NCBI RefSeq assembly: GCF_014773385.1
Contig: NZ_JACXAI010000007.1
Location: forward strand, 62,001-126,000
Source of the DNA: Metabacillus arenae
GTDB lineage: Bacteria; Bacillota; Bacilli; Bacillales; Bacillaceae
Direction: 5' to 3'
DNA length: 64,000 nt
This document shows, piece after piece, positions 8,571-17,563 of this stretch. The stretch's first letter is position 1. Every line of letters starts with the position of its first letter. The translations under genes were made by a program, and so were the position numbers. The notes beneath the pieces were generated by a model that was not told the DNA's origin, made no database searches, and saw only the letters and a program-made list of their open reading frames with translations.

Positions 8571-9278
8571 TTAAGCTGTCTTGTTTTTCTTTTCATTAAG
8601 AAATGAAAAAGGACTGTTTTTAAACCAAGGTCTCCCGCCCTTCCAATATTTTACGAACCTTAAGCCTGCTAACATAGCATTCCCGAATCGAAAGGAAATA
8701 ATACATTGAAGGGTAGTTTTAGATCTTAAATGGTAAAAATCTGGTTCAATCATCATCACCGGCATTGTTTTCAAGTTCATATAGGATGAAACTAATCCGA
8801 CGACCATTCCTTTTAAGGTCCAGGCTGTTCCTACTACCATTCCGGTTAAAGCAGCATCGCCAACTCCTAATAGGGAATGCCATTCAAATTTAATAACTTT
8901 TACATGCTTTAAAAACTTCCTTGTAATTTTATTAAGTCCAATTATATGCTCGGTTATTTCCCTTACATCCTTAATGCTTGCTATGATATCATCAGGTGTA
9001 ATCTTATTGTCTTTCTTTTTTGGGGATTTTTCGCCCTTAGCGCCAAGACCTGTCTCTTCTTTTACCATAAGATTAGGCTGTTGATCATCGATTTTCACAA
9101 AGGGAATATTTATGGTATATCGCAAAATACCATACCATGCCTGAAACTTTATTTTATAATGATCATCATCACCGCTATGATTTAAATCAATTGTGATGGT
9201 TATTTTTGTGATAAAGAGAATGAGAAACATTAAAAGTAGAATGATAACAATTCCAATTATCCAGTAAATAGGAATCAC
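8571..9278 (-). CDS. ytfI: DUF2953 membrane-associated protein YtfI
   Basis: This 235-residue DUF2953 protein has one N-terminal transmembrane segment (about 3-24, IPIYWIIGIVIILLLMFLIL). A hydrophilic insert with KGEKSPKKKDNK follows, then a folded domain containing GVGDAALTGM and a conserved C-terminal region. Its biochemical function is unknown. The frame begins at GTG 9278 with AAAGGAA almost touching it, and a stop lies just upstream, so the exact start is uncertain. It is coupled to gerW, a pairing conserved in bacilli. Confidence 0.9.
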   Translation of the reverse strand: MIPIYWIIGIVIILLLMFLILFITKITITIDLNHSGDDDHYKIKFQAWYGILRYTINIPFVKIDDQQPNLMVKEETGLGAKGEKSPKKKDNKITPDDIIASIKDVREITEHIIGLNKITRKFLKHVKVIKFEWHSLLGVGDAALTGMVVGTAWTLKGMVVGLVSSYMNLKTMPVMMIEPDFYHLRSKTTLQCIISFRFGNAMLAGLRFVKYWKGGRPWFKNSPFSFLNEKKNKTA

Positions 9279-9306
9279 TTCCTTTCAAGTTCCCATTATT
9301 TCCTTC

Positions 9307-9345
9307 CTAAAAAAGAAATAAACCTGCTGAAACTTCAGCAGGTTT
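9307..9345 (-). terminator. terminator of the sppA-yteJ operon
   Basis: On the minus strand AAACCTGCTGAA, a short loop and TTCAGCAGGTTT are followed by ATTTCTTTTTT. It separates yteJ from ytfI. Confidence 0.85.
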
Positions 9346-9355
9346 ACAAAAATAC

Positions 9356-9871
9356 TTATCCTTTATTTTTCCTTTGAAATAGGCTTTCATGAATAACAGT
9401 TGTATCCGCAAAAATATCATGCAATCCTTGTTTTTTATTCGTAAACGCAACAATTACATATCCGATCCAAATCGTTTTTGACACGTATCTTCCAATAAAT
9501 TCACGGAAAATCACTGTACTCCAAGGAAGTTTGCCTTCATTATTCTCTTTTAAGGAAATAACCCTTAATCCAAATATCATTTTTCCAAGAGTTTGATTCA
9601 AATATTTTGTCATTAACACAAAATAGAGAAAAAAGATCATCGCTTTTAGGATCGAGATCGGTGAAAACATAGAAGAGCCGTTTGTCTCGAGTCCCGCAAG
9701 TGTAAACAGAGGCACCACAACTATTGAGTTGATACTTGCCACAACTGCTAAATCAAGAAGGTATGCCCAAAATCGAATCCAAAAGCCTCCATTGGCTTTT
9801 TCTATAAGGTCTTTTGGAGTTTCATCAACGGGCCTCTTTGGATCATTTACTTCTTCATACGTTGCATCCAT
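9356..9871 (-). CDS. yteJ: RDD-family membrane protein YteJ
   Basis: This 171-residue RDD-family protein begins its domain with WIRFWAYLLDLAVV (residues about 31-45). It has three hydrophobic segments and a C-terminal signature (LGKMIFGLRVIS, then TVIFREFIGRY). The hydrophilic N-terminal 25 residues are acidic. It lies 12 bp downstream of sppA, the operon arrangement of B. subtilis, where SppA and YteJ have been linked to lantibiotic resistance. The RBS is AAAGGGGGGG. Confidence 0.93.
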   Translation of the reverse strand: MDATYEEVNDPKRPVDETPKDLIEKANGGFWIRFWAYLLDLAVVASINSIVVVPLFTLAGLETNGSSMFSPISILKAMIFFLYFVLMTKYLNQTLGKMIFGLRVISLKENNEGKLPWSTVIFREFIGRYVSKTIWIGYVIVAFTNKKQGLHDIFADTTVIHESLFQRKNKG

Positions 9872-9883
9872 CTAACCCCCCCT

Positions 9884-10885
9884 TTATTCAGAATATAAAT
9901 ACATCATTCTTGTAGAATTTGGCTGATTTAATAACTGATAGATATTCAACAATTCGTATTCTTTACTAAATATTTTTGTTGCACCCATTGATAGAAGAGA
10001 ATTAAAGCCCATACTTGTTTCATATTGAAAAACCTGTGCATTTTTTATGTCATGATCCTTTTTCATTGCTGCAATCGTGTCATCTAAATATCCAAGCTCA
10101 TCGACCAGATTGATTTCCTTTGCTTGTCTGCCATCATAAATTCGGCCATCCGCAATCCTTTTAACTTCTTCCTCTGATAAATTACGCCCTTCGGCAATCA
10201 CATCAACAAAACCTTGGTAGGCATTGTCAACCATTGATTGGAGAATTTCTCTTTCTTCTTTAGTCATCTCTCTTGTTGGAGACATAATATCTTTGAATTC
10301 CCCACTCTTAATCGTTTCGAATTTTACGCCAAAGTTTTCTGCTAACTCGCCATAATTGACTCCTTGCATAATTACGCCTAGTGATCCTGTTAATGTATCT
10401 GGTGCTGCAAAGATTTTATCTCCCGGTGTTGCAATATAGTAACCGCCTGAAGCGGCCGTGGTTCCCATCGAAACATAAATTGGTTTCTTTGTCTCTTCTT
10501 TTAACTCTTCAAGTTTTTTATGTATTTCAGCACTTTCGACTACCCCGCCGCCAGGAGAATTAATACGGAGAATAACACCTTTGACAGATTCATCTTTTGC
10601 CGCTTCATCAATCATTTCCAAAAATTTCTGATGTTGATATCCTGCCGTTTCAAAAAAAGAAGATACATCCCCAGTATCTTGTATAGTCCCATTGACTTCT
10701 AAAACAGCAATTTGATTATTCATCGAACCCTCTTCAACAACCTTTTTAGAAAACGTGCCGCTTTCAGTAAAGGAACTGGTCAGTGCTTCGGTATTAGAAA
10801 AAAACATTGATGTAAAGCTGATAATCATTGAAAAAACAAATAGTACACCTGCAATTATTAAAGCTCCCCACCGTTTACCGTTCAT
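9884..10885 (-). CDS. sppA: signal peptide peptidase SppA
   Basis: This 333-residue membrane-anchored serine protease degrades remnant signal peptides. It has one N-terminal TM segment (about 8-30) and an extracytoplasmic catalytic domain. The Ser-Lys dyad is visible: Ser146 in [12 protein letters not shown] and Lys198 in [10 protein letters not shown], one residue off the B. subtilis positions 147 and 199. NSPGGG (109-114) and TGSLGV (166-171) are the flanking conserved loops. The RBS is AAGGAGGAAAACG. It is the first gene of the sppA-yteJ unit. Confidence 0.97.
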   Translation of the reverse strand: MNGKRWGALIIAGVLFVFSMIISFTSMFFSNTEALTSSFTESGTFSKKVVEEGSMNNQIAVLEVNGTIQDTGDVSSFFETAGYQHQKFLEMIDEAAKDESVKGVILRINSPGGGVVESAEIHKKLEELKEETKKPIYVSMGTTAASGGYYIATPGDKIFAAPDTLTGSLGVIMQGVNYGELAENFGVKFETIKSGEFKDIMSPTREMTKEEREILQSMVDNAYQGFVDVIAEGRNLSEEEVKRIADGRIYDGRQAKEINLVDELGYLDDTIAAMKKDHDIKNAQVFQYETSMGFNSLLSMGATKIFSKEYELLNIYQLLNQPNSTRMMYLYSE

Positions 10886-11093
10886 ATATCGTTTTCCTCC
10901 TTAATGAATCAGACTAACATTTAAGCTTTGTCTCTTTTTCTACGAACCACTTTAATAAAAGTTTCATCTGTTGCCACTTCCTACTAGGATGATGACATTT
11001 AAGATAAAAATCGTGGTAAACTAAACACAATGAGTATTTTACCATGTCTTCTTGCAAAAGTGGAGAAACTTACCATAAAAAGGAGGAATTTTC

Positions 11094-11894
11094 TTGAATG
11101 ATCGCCGCAATGTTTATTTTTTCTACAAAAAAGAAAACGAACTAATTGAAAAAGTATCCTCTTTAATGAAGCTTGCTGAACAATATGATTTTACAGTTGT
11201 CGAGGAGCATTCAAAAGCAAATATCATTGTTAGTATTGGCGGAGACGGTGCATTTCTGCAAGCTGTGAGGAAAACAAACTTTAGGGATGATTGTCTTTAT
11301 GTGGGAATTGCAACAAAAGGGACAATAAGTCTCTATTGTGATTTTAAAGTAGATGAGCCTGATAAAATTATTCAAGCAATGACTGAAGAACAAATAGAAG
11401 TAAGAAAGTATCCAATCATCGATGTGACTGTCGATGATAAAAGCCATTTCCATTGCTTAAATGAGCTATCAATCAAAACATCCATTATAAAAACTATTGT
11501 AATCGATGTATTTATCGACGATTTTCATTTTGAAACATTTAGAGGGGATGGGATGATTATCTCGACCCCAACCGGGAGTACCGCTTACAATAAATCAGTT
11601 AATGGTGCAGTCGTGGATCCATTCCTACCATGTATGCAAATAAGTGAACTTGCCTCTTTAAATAATAATCGCTACCGGACGCTTGGCTCACCATTTATTC
11701 TTAGCAGCAATCGAAAATTAACGCTAAAAGTTGTTCAGGATGGAAATGATTATCCAATTATCGGGTTGGATAATGAAGCAATGAGTATAAAACACGTGGA
11801 GTCTGTTGAACTAGAATTGACAGGAAAAATTATTAAAACAGTTAAATTAAAGGACAATTCATTCTGGCATAAAGTTCAACGGACATTTTTGTAA
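11094..11894 (+). CDS. nadK2: NAD kinase 2 (YtdI-type)
   Basis: The enzyme phosphorylates NAD to NADP. The 266-residue protein has the diagnostic GGDG at 49-52 and the TPTGSTAYN motif near residue 160. It starts at TTG 11094 behind AGGAGGAATTTTC; the ATG four bases later is out of frame. Bacilli carry two NAD kinases, and this one matches the B. subtilis ytdI position between sppA and ytcJ. It is monocistronic. Confidence 0.96.
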   Translation: MNDRRNVYFFYKKENELIEKVSSLMKLAEQYDFTVVEEHSKANIIVSIGGDGAFLQAVRKTNFRDDCLYVGIATKGTISLYCDFKVDEPDKIIQAMTEEQIEVRKYPIIDVTVDDKSHFHCLNELSIKTSIIKTIVIDVFIDDFHFETFRGDGMIISTPTGSTAYNKSVNGAVVDPFLPCMQISELASLNNNRYRTLGSPFILSSNRKLTLKVVQDGNDYPIIGLDNEAMSIKHVESVELELTGKIIKTVKLKDNSFWHKVQRTFL

Positions 11895-11944
11895 CAAGCA
11901 AGGAGGGAAACGTTGGTTCGCATGCAACTGTTGTTAATCAACAA

Positions 11945-11982
11945 TGAAAAGCAGCACTGGATCATGTTAGTGCTGCTTTTTT
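11945..11982. terminator. bidirectional terminator, nadK2 / ytcJ
   Basis: AAAAGCAGCACT pairs with AGTGCTGCTTTTTT over a 10-base loop. On the minus strand the stem arm is formed by the last codons of ytcJ (KKAALT) and its TGA stop lies in the loop. Confidence 0.9.
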
Positions 11983-13572
11983 CATTTTATTCTCTCTTTT
12001 ATACACAATTTCTCCGTCAATAACGGTCAAGTTTACTTCTGTTTGCATCAATTTATCATCCTCAATAGAAAAGATATCCTGGTTAAAAACAGTAAAATCA
12101 GCAACAAAGCCGGGGGCAATTACTCCTCTTTCTTGCTCTTTATGAATCGCATAAGCACTTCCCTTTGTATAAAGCTCTACCGCTTGAAAGGTTGTTAAAC
12201 ATTCATTTAAACCGTAGCCTGGCTCATCAGGTGTATGAATACTTTTTCTAGTGACTGCAGCATGAATTCCGAGCAGCGGGTTAATCGGTTCAATCGGTGC
12301 ATCTGAGCCTCCAGCGCAATGAATTCCTTTTTCTATAAGTGTTTTCCATGGGTAGCATGTTTTCATTCTTTCCTTTCCAAGCCTTTCAATAACCCAAGGA
12401 AAATCGGTTGCCACAAAACGTGGTTGAATATCTAATATGATTGGCAAAGTTTTAGCTCGTTCAATTAAATCTTGACGTAATATTTGGGCATGAATCAATC
12501 GGTCGTGCTGACCTTTTTTTGGCGGATTCGCTTCAACTGCATCAAGAACATTTTCAAAGGCCAAATCCCCAATGGTGTGAATAGCTGCTTCCATGTTGTA
12601 ATCCCTAGCTTTTTTTATAAGATCTTTTAGAATTTCTTCTGAATGGATCGCAACCCCAGTTGTCGAAGGAGCATCCTCATATGGTTTACTTAATAAAGCA
12701 GTTCTGCCTCCAAGTGCACCGTCAGCAAATATTTTCATTGCCCCATATTCGATAAATTCTGTATTGGAATTCGACTTTCCTTGGAATTCATCCACAACAA
12801 GATGGTGAACTAATAGATGGGCACGAAATTTTTTCTTTTGAATAACATTTTCAAATGCTTGCAGAGTTTTCATTAAATCTCCATAATAGGATAAATCCTC
12901 TGTATGAACTCCAACTAATCCATTTTTATAACAATCTTCTATTGATAGCTCTAAGGCATTTTCCAAGTATGCCTTACTAACACTTGGAGTAATTGAATAA
13001 ATTAAGTCTTGTGCTTTGTCCAGCAAGTATCCAGTTGACTCGCCCAAATGATCACGGACGATTACACCACCGGTTGGATCAGGCGTTTCCCTCGTAATTC
13101 CTGCAAGCTCCATTGCTTTTGAATTAACAATCATTGCATGGCGGCAAATTCTCTTAAGTAAAATAGGATGATTCGGTGCAATCTCATCCAATTCTGTTTT
13201 ATGTATAATTCTGTTATTTTCCAGCTGATTCTCGTTCCATCCTTCTCCTATAATCCATTCATCCTGCTGAAGATATGGAACACGTTTTTGGATAGCAACT
13301 AGAATATCTTCTGCTTTATGCATTTCAGAAAAATCTAACCGCAGTAATTTTTCACCATGCCCGATCACATGCATATGGCTATCCACAAGTCCAGGTAATA
13401 GAGTGCTCCCTTTAAGATCCACTGACTTGTTTATTTGTTGTTCGTATTTTGACAGTAAATATGATTTTTTTCCGACCTCGATAATTTTTCCGTTCTTTGA
13501 AAAGATGGCATCTATTCGGTCATTTTCTTTTATCATTGTATAAATATTGCCACCATGCCACAAAGTACCCAA
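11962..13572 (-). CDS. ytcJ: amidohydrolase-family protein YtcJ
   Basis: A metal-dependent hydrolase of the amidohydrolase superfamily, of the large exoenzyme-regulatory/NfdA-like type. The metal-binding HMH lies in LLPGLVDSHMHVIGHGE near the N terminus, FADGALGGRTALL in the middle, AAIHTIGD and CAGGSDAPIEPINPLLGIHA toward the C terminus. The substrate is unknown. The frame opens at TTG 13590, but the only RBS (GGAGG at 13581-13585) lies inside it and points to TTG 13572, giving 536 residues; I chose that start. Position matches B. subtilis ytcJ next to the acyl-CoA synthetase gene ytcI. An imperfect AAAAGCGCTTTT palindrome lies 90 bp upstream. Confidence 0.88.
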   Translation of the reverse strand: MGTLWHGGNIYTMIKENDRIDAIFSKNGKIIEVGKKSYLLSKYEQQINKSVDLKGSTLLPGLVDSHMHVIGHGEKLLRLDFSEMHKAEDILVAIQKRVPYLQQDEWIIGEGWNENQLENNRIIHKTELDEIAPNHPILLKRICRHAMIVNSKAMELAGITRETPDPTGGVIVRDHLGESTGYLLDKAQDLIYSITPSVSKAYLENALELSIEDCYKNGLVGVHTEDLSYYGDLMKTLQAFENVIQKKKFRAHLLVHHLVVDEFQGKSNSNTEFIEYGAMKIFADGALGGRTALLSKPYEDAPSTTGVAIHSEEILKDLIKKARDYNMEAAIHTIGDLAFENVLDAVEANPPKKGQHDRLIHAQILRQDLIERAKTLPIILDIQPRFVATDFPWVIERLGKERMKTCYPWKTLIEKGIHCAGGSDAPIEPINPLLGIHAAVTRKSIHTPDEPGYGLNECLTTFQAVELYTKGSAYAIHKEQERGVIAPGFVADFTVFNQDIFSIEDDKLMQTEVNLTVIDGEIVYKRENKMKKAALT

Positions 13573-13590
13573 ACTGCATACCTCCAACAA

Positions 13591-13896
13591 AACTTTTCAG
13601 CTATTTTAGCATATATATAGGGGGTTTTGGTAGATAGCACTCTTGAAAGTCAAAAAAAGCGCTTTTCTAAATGATTAAATTGCTTTGATTAAAGTATAAA
13701 AGGACTCTCCGCTTCCTTCATTCCTCTCATTCCCCGTTCATCTAGGGATGAACCAAATATTCTCGGGCGTGATTGACTTTCTTTGATTCGCATAGAAAAA
13801 AAGTGAATGTCCGCCAATCATGCAAAATTACCGGACACCCTAACATGTTCAACTTTCGTTTTTCAGCTTGGTTTTATTTTTTAGCAAACACTTGGT
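13591..13896. other. ytcJ-mbcS gap
   Basis: About 300 bp with no gene. It contains the ytcJ promoter region, an AAAAGCGCTTTT palindrome at about 13658-13669, and a more GC-rich block (about 13710-13850) ending ACCGGACACCCTAAC that I cannot explain. Similar GGACACC(C/T) words occur in other unexplained gaps (30816 and 60768). Confidence 0.3.
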
Positions 13897-15486
13897 TTAC
13901 GCATTTGCCCTTTTCATTTCTAGCTGTCTTAATTCCACACGGCGGATTTTTCCTGAAGTGGTTTTTGGTAAATCTGCAACAAATTCGATTTCCCTTGGGT
14001 ATTTATATGGAGCTGTCAATTTTTTTACATGCTGTTGGAGTGCTGGAATTAATTCCGGGTCATCGTTGTCAACTCTATCCTGAAGGACGATATAGGCTTT
14101 TACGATAGAACCTCTAATTTCATCAGGACTTCCAATAACAGCACATTCTTTTACATACGGATGTTTAACTAGAGCATCCTCTACTTCAAATGGACCGATT
14201 GTATATCCAGAGCTTATAATGATGTCATCTCTTCTGCCTTCAAACCAAAAATATCCATCATTATCCTTGCGGGCACGGTCTCCTGTAATATAATAGTCGG
14301 CCCTGAATTGCATGGATGTTCTTTCCGGATCCTTGTAATATTCCTTAAATAAAGCAGGAGTACTAACATGAACGGCAATATCCCCAATTTCCCCTGGGCT
14401 GCATATCTGTCCTTCATCATTAATGATTTCGACTGAATTTCCGGGCGTCGGCTTTCCCATAGAACCCGCTTTAATTTCCATTCCTTTTAACACACCGACT
14501 AGCAACGTATTTTCAGTTTGGCCATATCCGTCACGAACTTCTATTTGAAAATATTTTTTAAATGTATCGATAACTTCGCCATTTAATGGTTCTCCCGCTG
14601 AGACGGCACTATGCAAATCCGGAAGCGAGTATTGCTCAAGCCCATCTACTTTTGCCATAAGACGGTATTCTGTCGGGGTACAGCATAAGACATTGATTTG
14701 ATAATCTTGCAATAGCTGCAAATATTTCGTTGGTTCAAACTTTCCTTGGTAAACAAAGCCTGTTGCCCCGCTCCCTAATACAGATAAAAAGGGACTCCAT
14801 ATCCATTTCTGCCACCCTGGACCGGCTGTCGCCCAGACTTTGTCTCCTTCATTAATACTCAGCCAATTTGCAGCAGCAGTTTGAAAATGGGCATAAGCCC
14901 ATCCATGTGTATGAACAACACCTTTAGGATTTCCGGTTGTTCCTGAAGTATAGGAAAGGAAGGCTTGACTGTCTCTTTTTGTATTTGCCAGCTCAAGCTG
15001 GCCATTAAAGCTGGCCGCTGTTTCTTCAAGAGAATACCAGCCTTGCAGTTGACCGTCTAAAATAAATTTCTCAAGATTTTCATACTCTTTAATCTCGCTA
15101 AATTGGTCAGCATAAGGTGCATATACAACAAGGCCTTTTACATCTCCGTGAGTTACGCGGTATTGGAGATCCTTTGTACGCAGCATTTCAGAGCATGGAA
15201 TAACAACAATACCCGCTTTCAATGCTCCCAAATATACAGCATAAGCGTCAATTAATCTTGGAATCATGACTAACAGCTTATCTCCCATTGTCAGTCCCTT
15301 GCTCATTAAAGCGCTTCCAATATTATTCGCTCTCGTTAATAATTCTGAATATGTAATCTCTTCTTTATCTCCTTGTTCATTTTCCCATTGTATAGCAAGT
15401 AAACTGGCTTTGCCAGAATATTTTTCAACTTCTGATACTAAGTTATAGTCTTCTGGAGCAATTAATTCTTCTTTATTCACTATCAT
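13897..15486 (-). CDS. mbcS: acyl-CoA synthetase, MbcS/YtcI type
   Basis: This 529-residue ANL-superfamily enzyme activates a carboxylic acid through an acyl-adenylate to the CoA thioester. It shows the P-loop-like SYTSGTTGNPKGVVHTH, the DGYGQTEN motif, ITGDRARKDNDGYFWFEGR with the hinge Asp, and the C-terminal PKTTSGKIRR lysine. YtcI/MbcS of B. subtilis is a medium/branched-chain acyl-CoA synthetase; that specificity is inferred by synteny and similarity. GGGAGGAG lies only three bases from ATG 15486, so GTG 15480 is an alternative start. It is related to AcsA at 30.9-32.6 kb but clearly a different subfamily. Confidence 0.9.
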   Translation of the reverse strand: MIVNKEELIAPEDYNLVSEVEKYSGKASLLAIQWENEQGDKEEITYSELLTRANNIGSALMSKGLTMGDKLLVMIPRLIDAYAVYLGALKAGIVVIPCSEMLRTKDLQYRVTHGDVKGLVVYAPYADQFSEIKEYENLEKFILDGQLQGWYSLEETAASFNGQLELANTKRDSQAFLSYTSGTTGNPKGVVHTHGWAYAHFQTAAANWLSINEGDKVWATAGPGWQKWIWSPFLSVLGSGATGFVYQGKFEPTKYLQLLQDYQINVLCCTPTEYRLMAKVDGLEQYSLPDLHSAVSAGEPLNGEVIDTFKKYFQIEVRDGYGQTENTLLVGVLKGMEIKAGSMGKPTPGNSVEIINDEGQICSPGEIGDIAVHVSTPALFKEYYKDPERTSMQFRADYYITGDRARKDNDGYFWFEGRRDDIIISSGYTIGPFEVEDALVKHPYVKECAVIGSPDEIRGSIVKAYIVLQDRVDNDDPELIPALQQHVKKLTAPYKYPREIEFVADLPKTTSGKIRRVELRQLEMKRANA

Positions 15487-15618
15487 TCTCCTCCCATGTC
15501 AATTTACATTTATAATTATACAAATATTATAAAGGTTTTGAAAAGAGTTATCCTTAAATATACGTGTTTCCTATTAATACTTTAATTAACTTAATCTCTC
15601 TTAACTTGACAAAAAAAG

Positions 15619-15650
15619 AAAAAGCTGTCCGATGTTGAACAGCTTTTTCC
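15619..15650 (-). terminator. terminator after the 48-aa gene
   Basis: GGAAAAAGCTGT and ACAGCTTTTTC form the stem on the minus strand, followed by a mixed T-rich tract. Confidence 0.75.
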
Positions 15651-15651
15651 A

Positions 15652-15798
15652 TTAGCTTTGCTCATTTGATTCTTTTGCATTTTTTGGTTCATTTCTGCGC
15701 TTTCTTTGTTGTTTTTGTGCTTTTTGAAGCTTTTGTCTTTGTTCTTTACCGTCACCAAATTCATTTCCAAATTCTGTATCATTTGTATTTTTTGTCAT
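15652..15798 (-). CDS. small hydrophilic protein (48 aa)
   Basis: ATG at 15796-15798 follows the ideal RBS AAAGGAG with 7 bases of spacing, and the frame ends at TAA 15652. The product begins MTKNTNDTEFGNEFGDGKEQ and becomes Lys/Arg/Gln-rich (KLQKAQKQQRKRRNEPKN). It has no hydrophobic segment. It lies next to the alpha/beta-type SASP gene and resembles minor SASPs in composition, but I cannot assign a family. The longer frame at 15591-15782 is a shadow in another phase without an RBS. RBS, terminator and neighbourhood all support a real gene. Confidence 0.65.
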   Translation of the reverse strand: MTKNTNDTEFGNEFGDGKEQRQKLQKAQKQQRKRRNEPKNAKESNEQS

Positions 15799-15930
15799 AA
15801 TGACACTCCTTTACTTAATTCTAAGAGATTGTTGCTCTATCTCACATCCCGCCTCTCACTTTGGGAGAAAAACATTTCGGAGTATTAGGATGTTTCAATC
15901 TCAGGCAAACCATACGAAAACAGTCAAAAG

Positions 15931-15953
15931 AAAAGAGTGGGGAAGCCCCACCC
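15931..15953 (-). terminator. terminator of the SASP gene
   Basis: GTGGGG, loop CTT and CCCCAC are followed by TCTTTTCTTTT on the minus strand. Confidence 0.75.
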
Positions 15954-15977
15954 TTGTAGCCATTTTTTATTTAATTA

Positions 15978-16193
15978 TTACTGTTGGTAAGAACCACCTA
16001 AAGATGATTGAGCCATTGATACTAAACGTTTAGTAATTTCTCCACCAACTGAACCGTTAGCGCGGGAAGTAGTTTCAGCTCCTAAGTTAACACCAAATTC
16101 AGTAGCGATTTCATACTTCATTTGGTCGATAGCTTGAGCAGCACCAGGAACTACTAATTGGTTAGAACCAGCTTGTCTGCTTTGTTGTGCCAT
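15978..16193 (-). CDS. sspA: alpha/beta-type small acid-soluble spore protein
   Basis: This 71-residue SASP coats spore DNA and protects it from UV and heat; it is degraded during germination by the GPR protease. The GPR cleavage region [18 protein letters not shown] and the C-terminal conserved block [16 protein letters not shown] are both present. The RBS is AAGGAGGTG. The position next to thiI matches B. subtilis sspA. Codon use is highly biased, as in strongly expressed genes. The paralogue name (sspA rather than sspB/C/D) rests on synteny. Confidence 0.97.
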   Translation of the reverse strand: MAQQSRQAGSNQLVVPGAAQAIDQMKYEIATEFGVNLGAETTSRANGSVGGEITKRLVSMAQSSLGGSYQQ

Positions 16194-16216
16194 GTGATCT
16201 CACCTCCTTGTGAGTA

Positions 16217-16246
16217 TAGATTGTGTAAAATCACATGGCTTCATTC
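16217..16246 (-). promoter_or_regulatory. sigma-G-like promoter of sspA
   Basis: On the minus strand GAATG (fits GHATR) is followed by an 18-base spacer and CAATCTA (6 of 7 against CATNHTA). The transcript would start close to the RBS, giving a very short leader. Forespore sigma-G expression is the known mode for SASP genes. Confidence 0.6.
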
Positions 16247-16349
16247 AAAGAAAAGTTGGTAATTGTATACAAAAATAATAGGGTGTTTAATCTAGCCCAT
16301 TTGTTTATAATTTTTATTCAAAAGAGGTGCGGACTTTCCTAGATAAGCT

Positions 16350-17558
16350 TTAAAGTAAATCCTCAATCTCTGTATGCTGCGGCCTTATTTGACCGGTTAT
16401 TTCAATCATTTCTGTTTGTTCTACCGCTTCTTTTAAAAGAGAATCAAAATCAACAAAGCTTTCAAACCTATTTATTTTCTCCCTTTTTGGTTTTGTTTTC
16501 GGTGCAGCAGGTGTAAAGATGGTACAGCAATCCTCATAAGGCCTTGAGGAAATACCGTATGTATCAATGGTTTTTGCGATATCAATTATTTCCAGCTTGT
16601 CCATTGTAATAAGCGGACGCAAAATAGGAGTCGAAGTCACTTCATTGATTGCATACATACTATCCAGTGTCTGGCTTGCTACCTGACCAAGACTTTCACC
16701 GGTAATAATGGCTAGCGCCTGTTGTTTTTCCCGAATCATATCTGTTATTTGCAACATCATTCTTCTCGTCGAAGTCATCGTATAATTTTCCGGAACCTGC
16801 TTTTGAATTAATTCTTGAATTTTCGTAAAAGGTACAATGTGGAGATTGATCGTTCCACAGTATGGGGTTAATTGTTTTGTAAGGTCGATCACTTTTTGCT
16901 TGGCTCTTTCATTTGTATATGGAGGACTGAAAAAATGGACAACCTCAATTTCCAATCCTCTCTTTAAAGAAAGATAGCCTGCAACAGGGCTGTCAATTCC
17001 ACCTGATAACATAAGCATTGCCCTCCCGCTTGTTCCTGCAGGCAGACCTGCAGCTCCGATATGATCATGAAAAGTGAGATAAGCGGCCTCTTTCCTTACT
17101 TCGACTCTTAAATTAATGTCAGGATGATGAACGTCTACTTTTAAATGATTTGTATTGACGAGAATATGACGGCCAATTTCGTAATTTAGTTTGGTTGAAT
17201 CTAAAGGAAATGTTTTATCAGCCCTTTTTGCGGAGACCTTAAACGTTTTTCCTTCTGGATTTTGGGAACGGACAGCTTGAAGAGCTGTTTCTTTAATTTC
17301 ATTCATTTCACTTTTACATTTTGCGGCTACACTAAACGACTGAATGCCAAACACTTTTTTTAGTGGAGCAACTAACGGCTCAGGATCTTGACCGTTTAAT
17401 GTGATGTAAAACCTGTCCCGTGTACTGCTGTATGTTAGGTTTTGAAAATCTTTTAAAATAAAACGGATGTTTCTTTTTAATTTCGTAATAAACTGCTTTC
17501 GATTTCTTCCTTTTGTTGAAATTTCCCCAAAACGGATTAATATGTGGTCATACAACAT
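16350..17558 (-). CDS. thiI: tRNA 4-thiouridine synthetase ThiI
   Basis: ThiI makes 4-thiouridine at position 8 of tRNA, using sulfur relayed from a cysteine desulfurase. The 402-residue protein has an N-terminal ferredoxin-like/THUMP region (about 1-165), then the PP-loop ATPase domain with SGGIDSPVAG at 185-194. As in other Bacillus proteins there is no C-terminal rhodanese domain. It lies 5 bp after the desulfurase gene, so the two are translated from one transcript, as in the B. subtilis nifZ-thiI pair. Confidence 0.97.
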   Translation of the reverse strand: MLYDHILIRFGEISTKGRNRKQFITKLKRNIRFILKDFQNLTYSSTRDRFYITLNGQDPEPLVAPLKKVFGIQSFSVAAKCKSEMNEIKETALQAVRSQNPEGKTFKVSAKRADKTFPLDSTKLNYEIGRHILVNTNHLKVDVHHPDINLRVEVRKEAAYLTFHDHIGAAGLPAGTSGRAMLMLSGGIDSPVAGYLSLKRGLEIEVVHFFSPPYTNERAKQKVIDLTKQLTPYCGTINLHIVPFTKIQELIQKQVPENYTMTSTRRMMLQITDMIREKQQALAIITGESLGQVASQTLDSMYAINEVTSTPILRPLITMDKLEIIDIAKTIDTYGISSRPYEDCCTIFTPAAPKTKPKREKINRFESFVDFDSLLKEAVEQTEMIEITGQIRPQHTEIEDLL

Positions 17559-17563
17559 AAAAA

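Noticed and set aside
13657-13670. AAAAGCGCTTTT palindrome upstream of ytcJ as a cre site
   Set aside because: The central core fits but all four outer consensus bases deviate, so I did not call it a CcpA site.
15591-15782. 63-codon frame on the minus strand before the SASP gene
   Set aside because: The real gene (15652-15798) is in another phase with an ideal RBS; this frame runs through its terminator and ends in a low-complexity Phe run.
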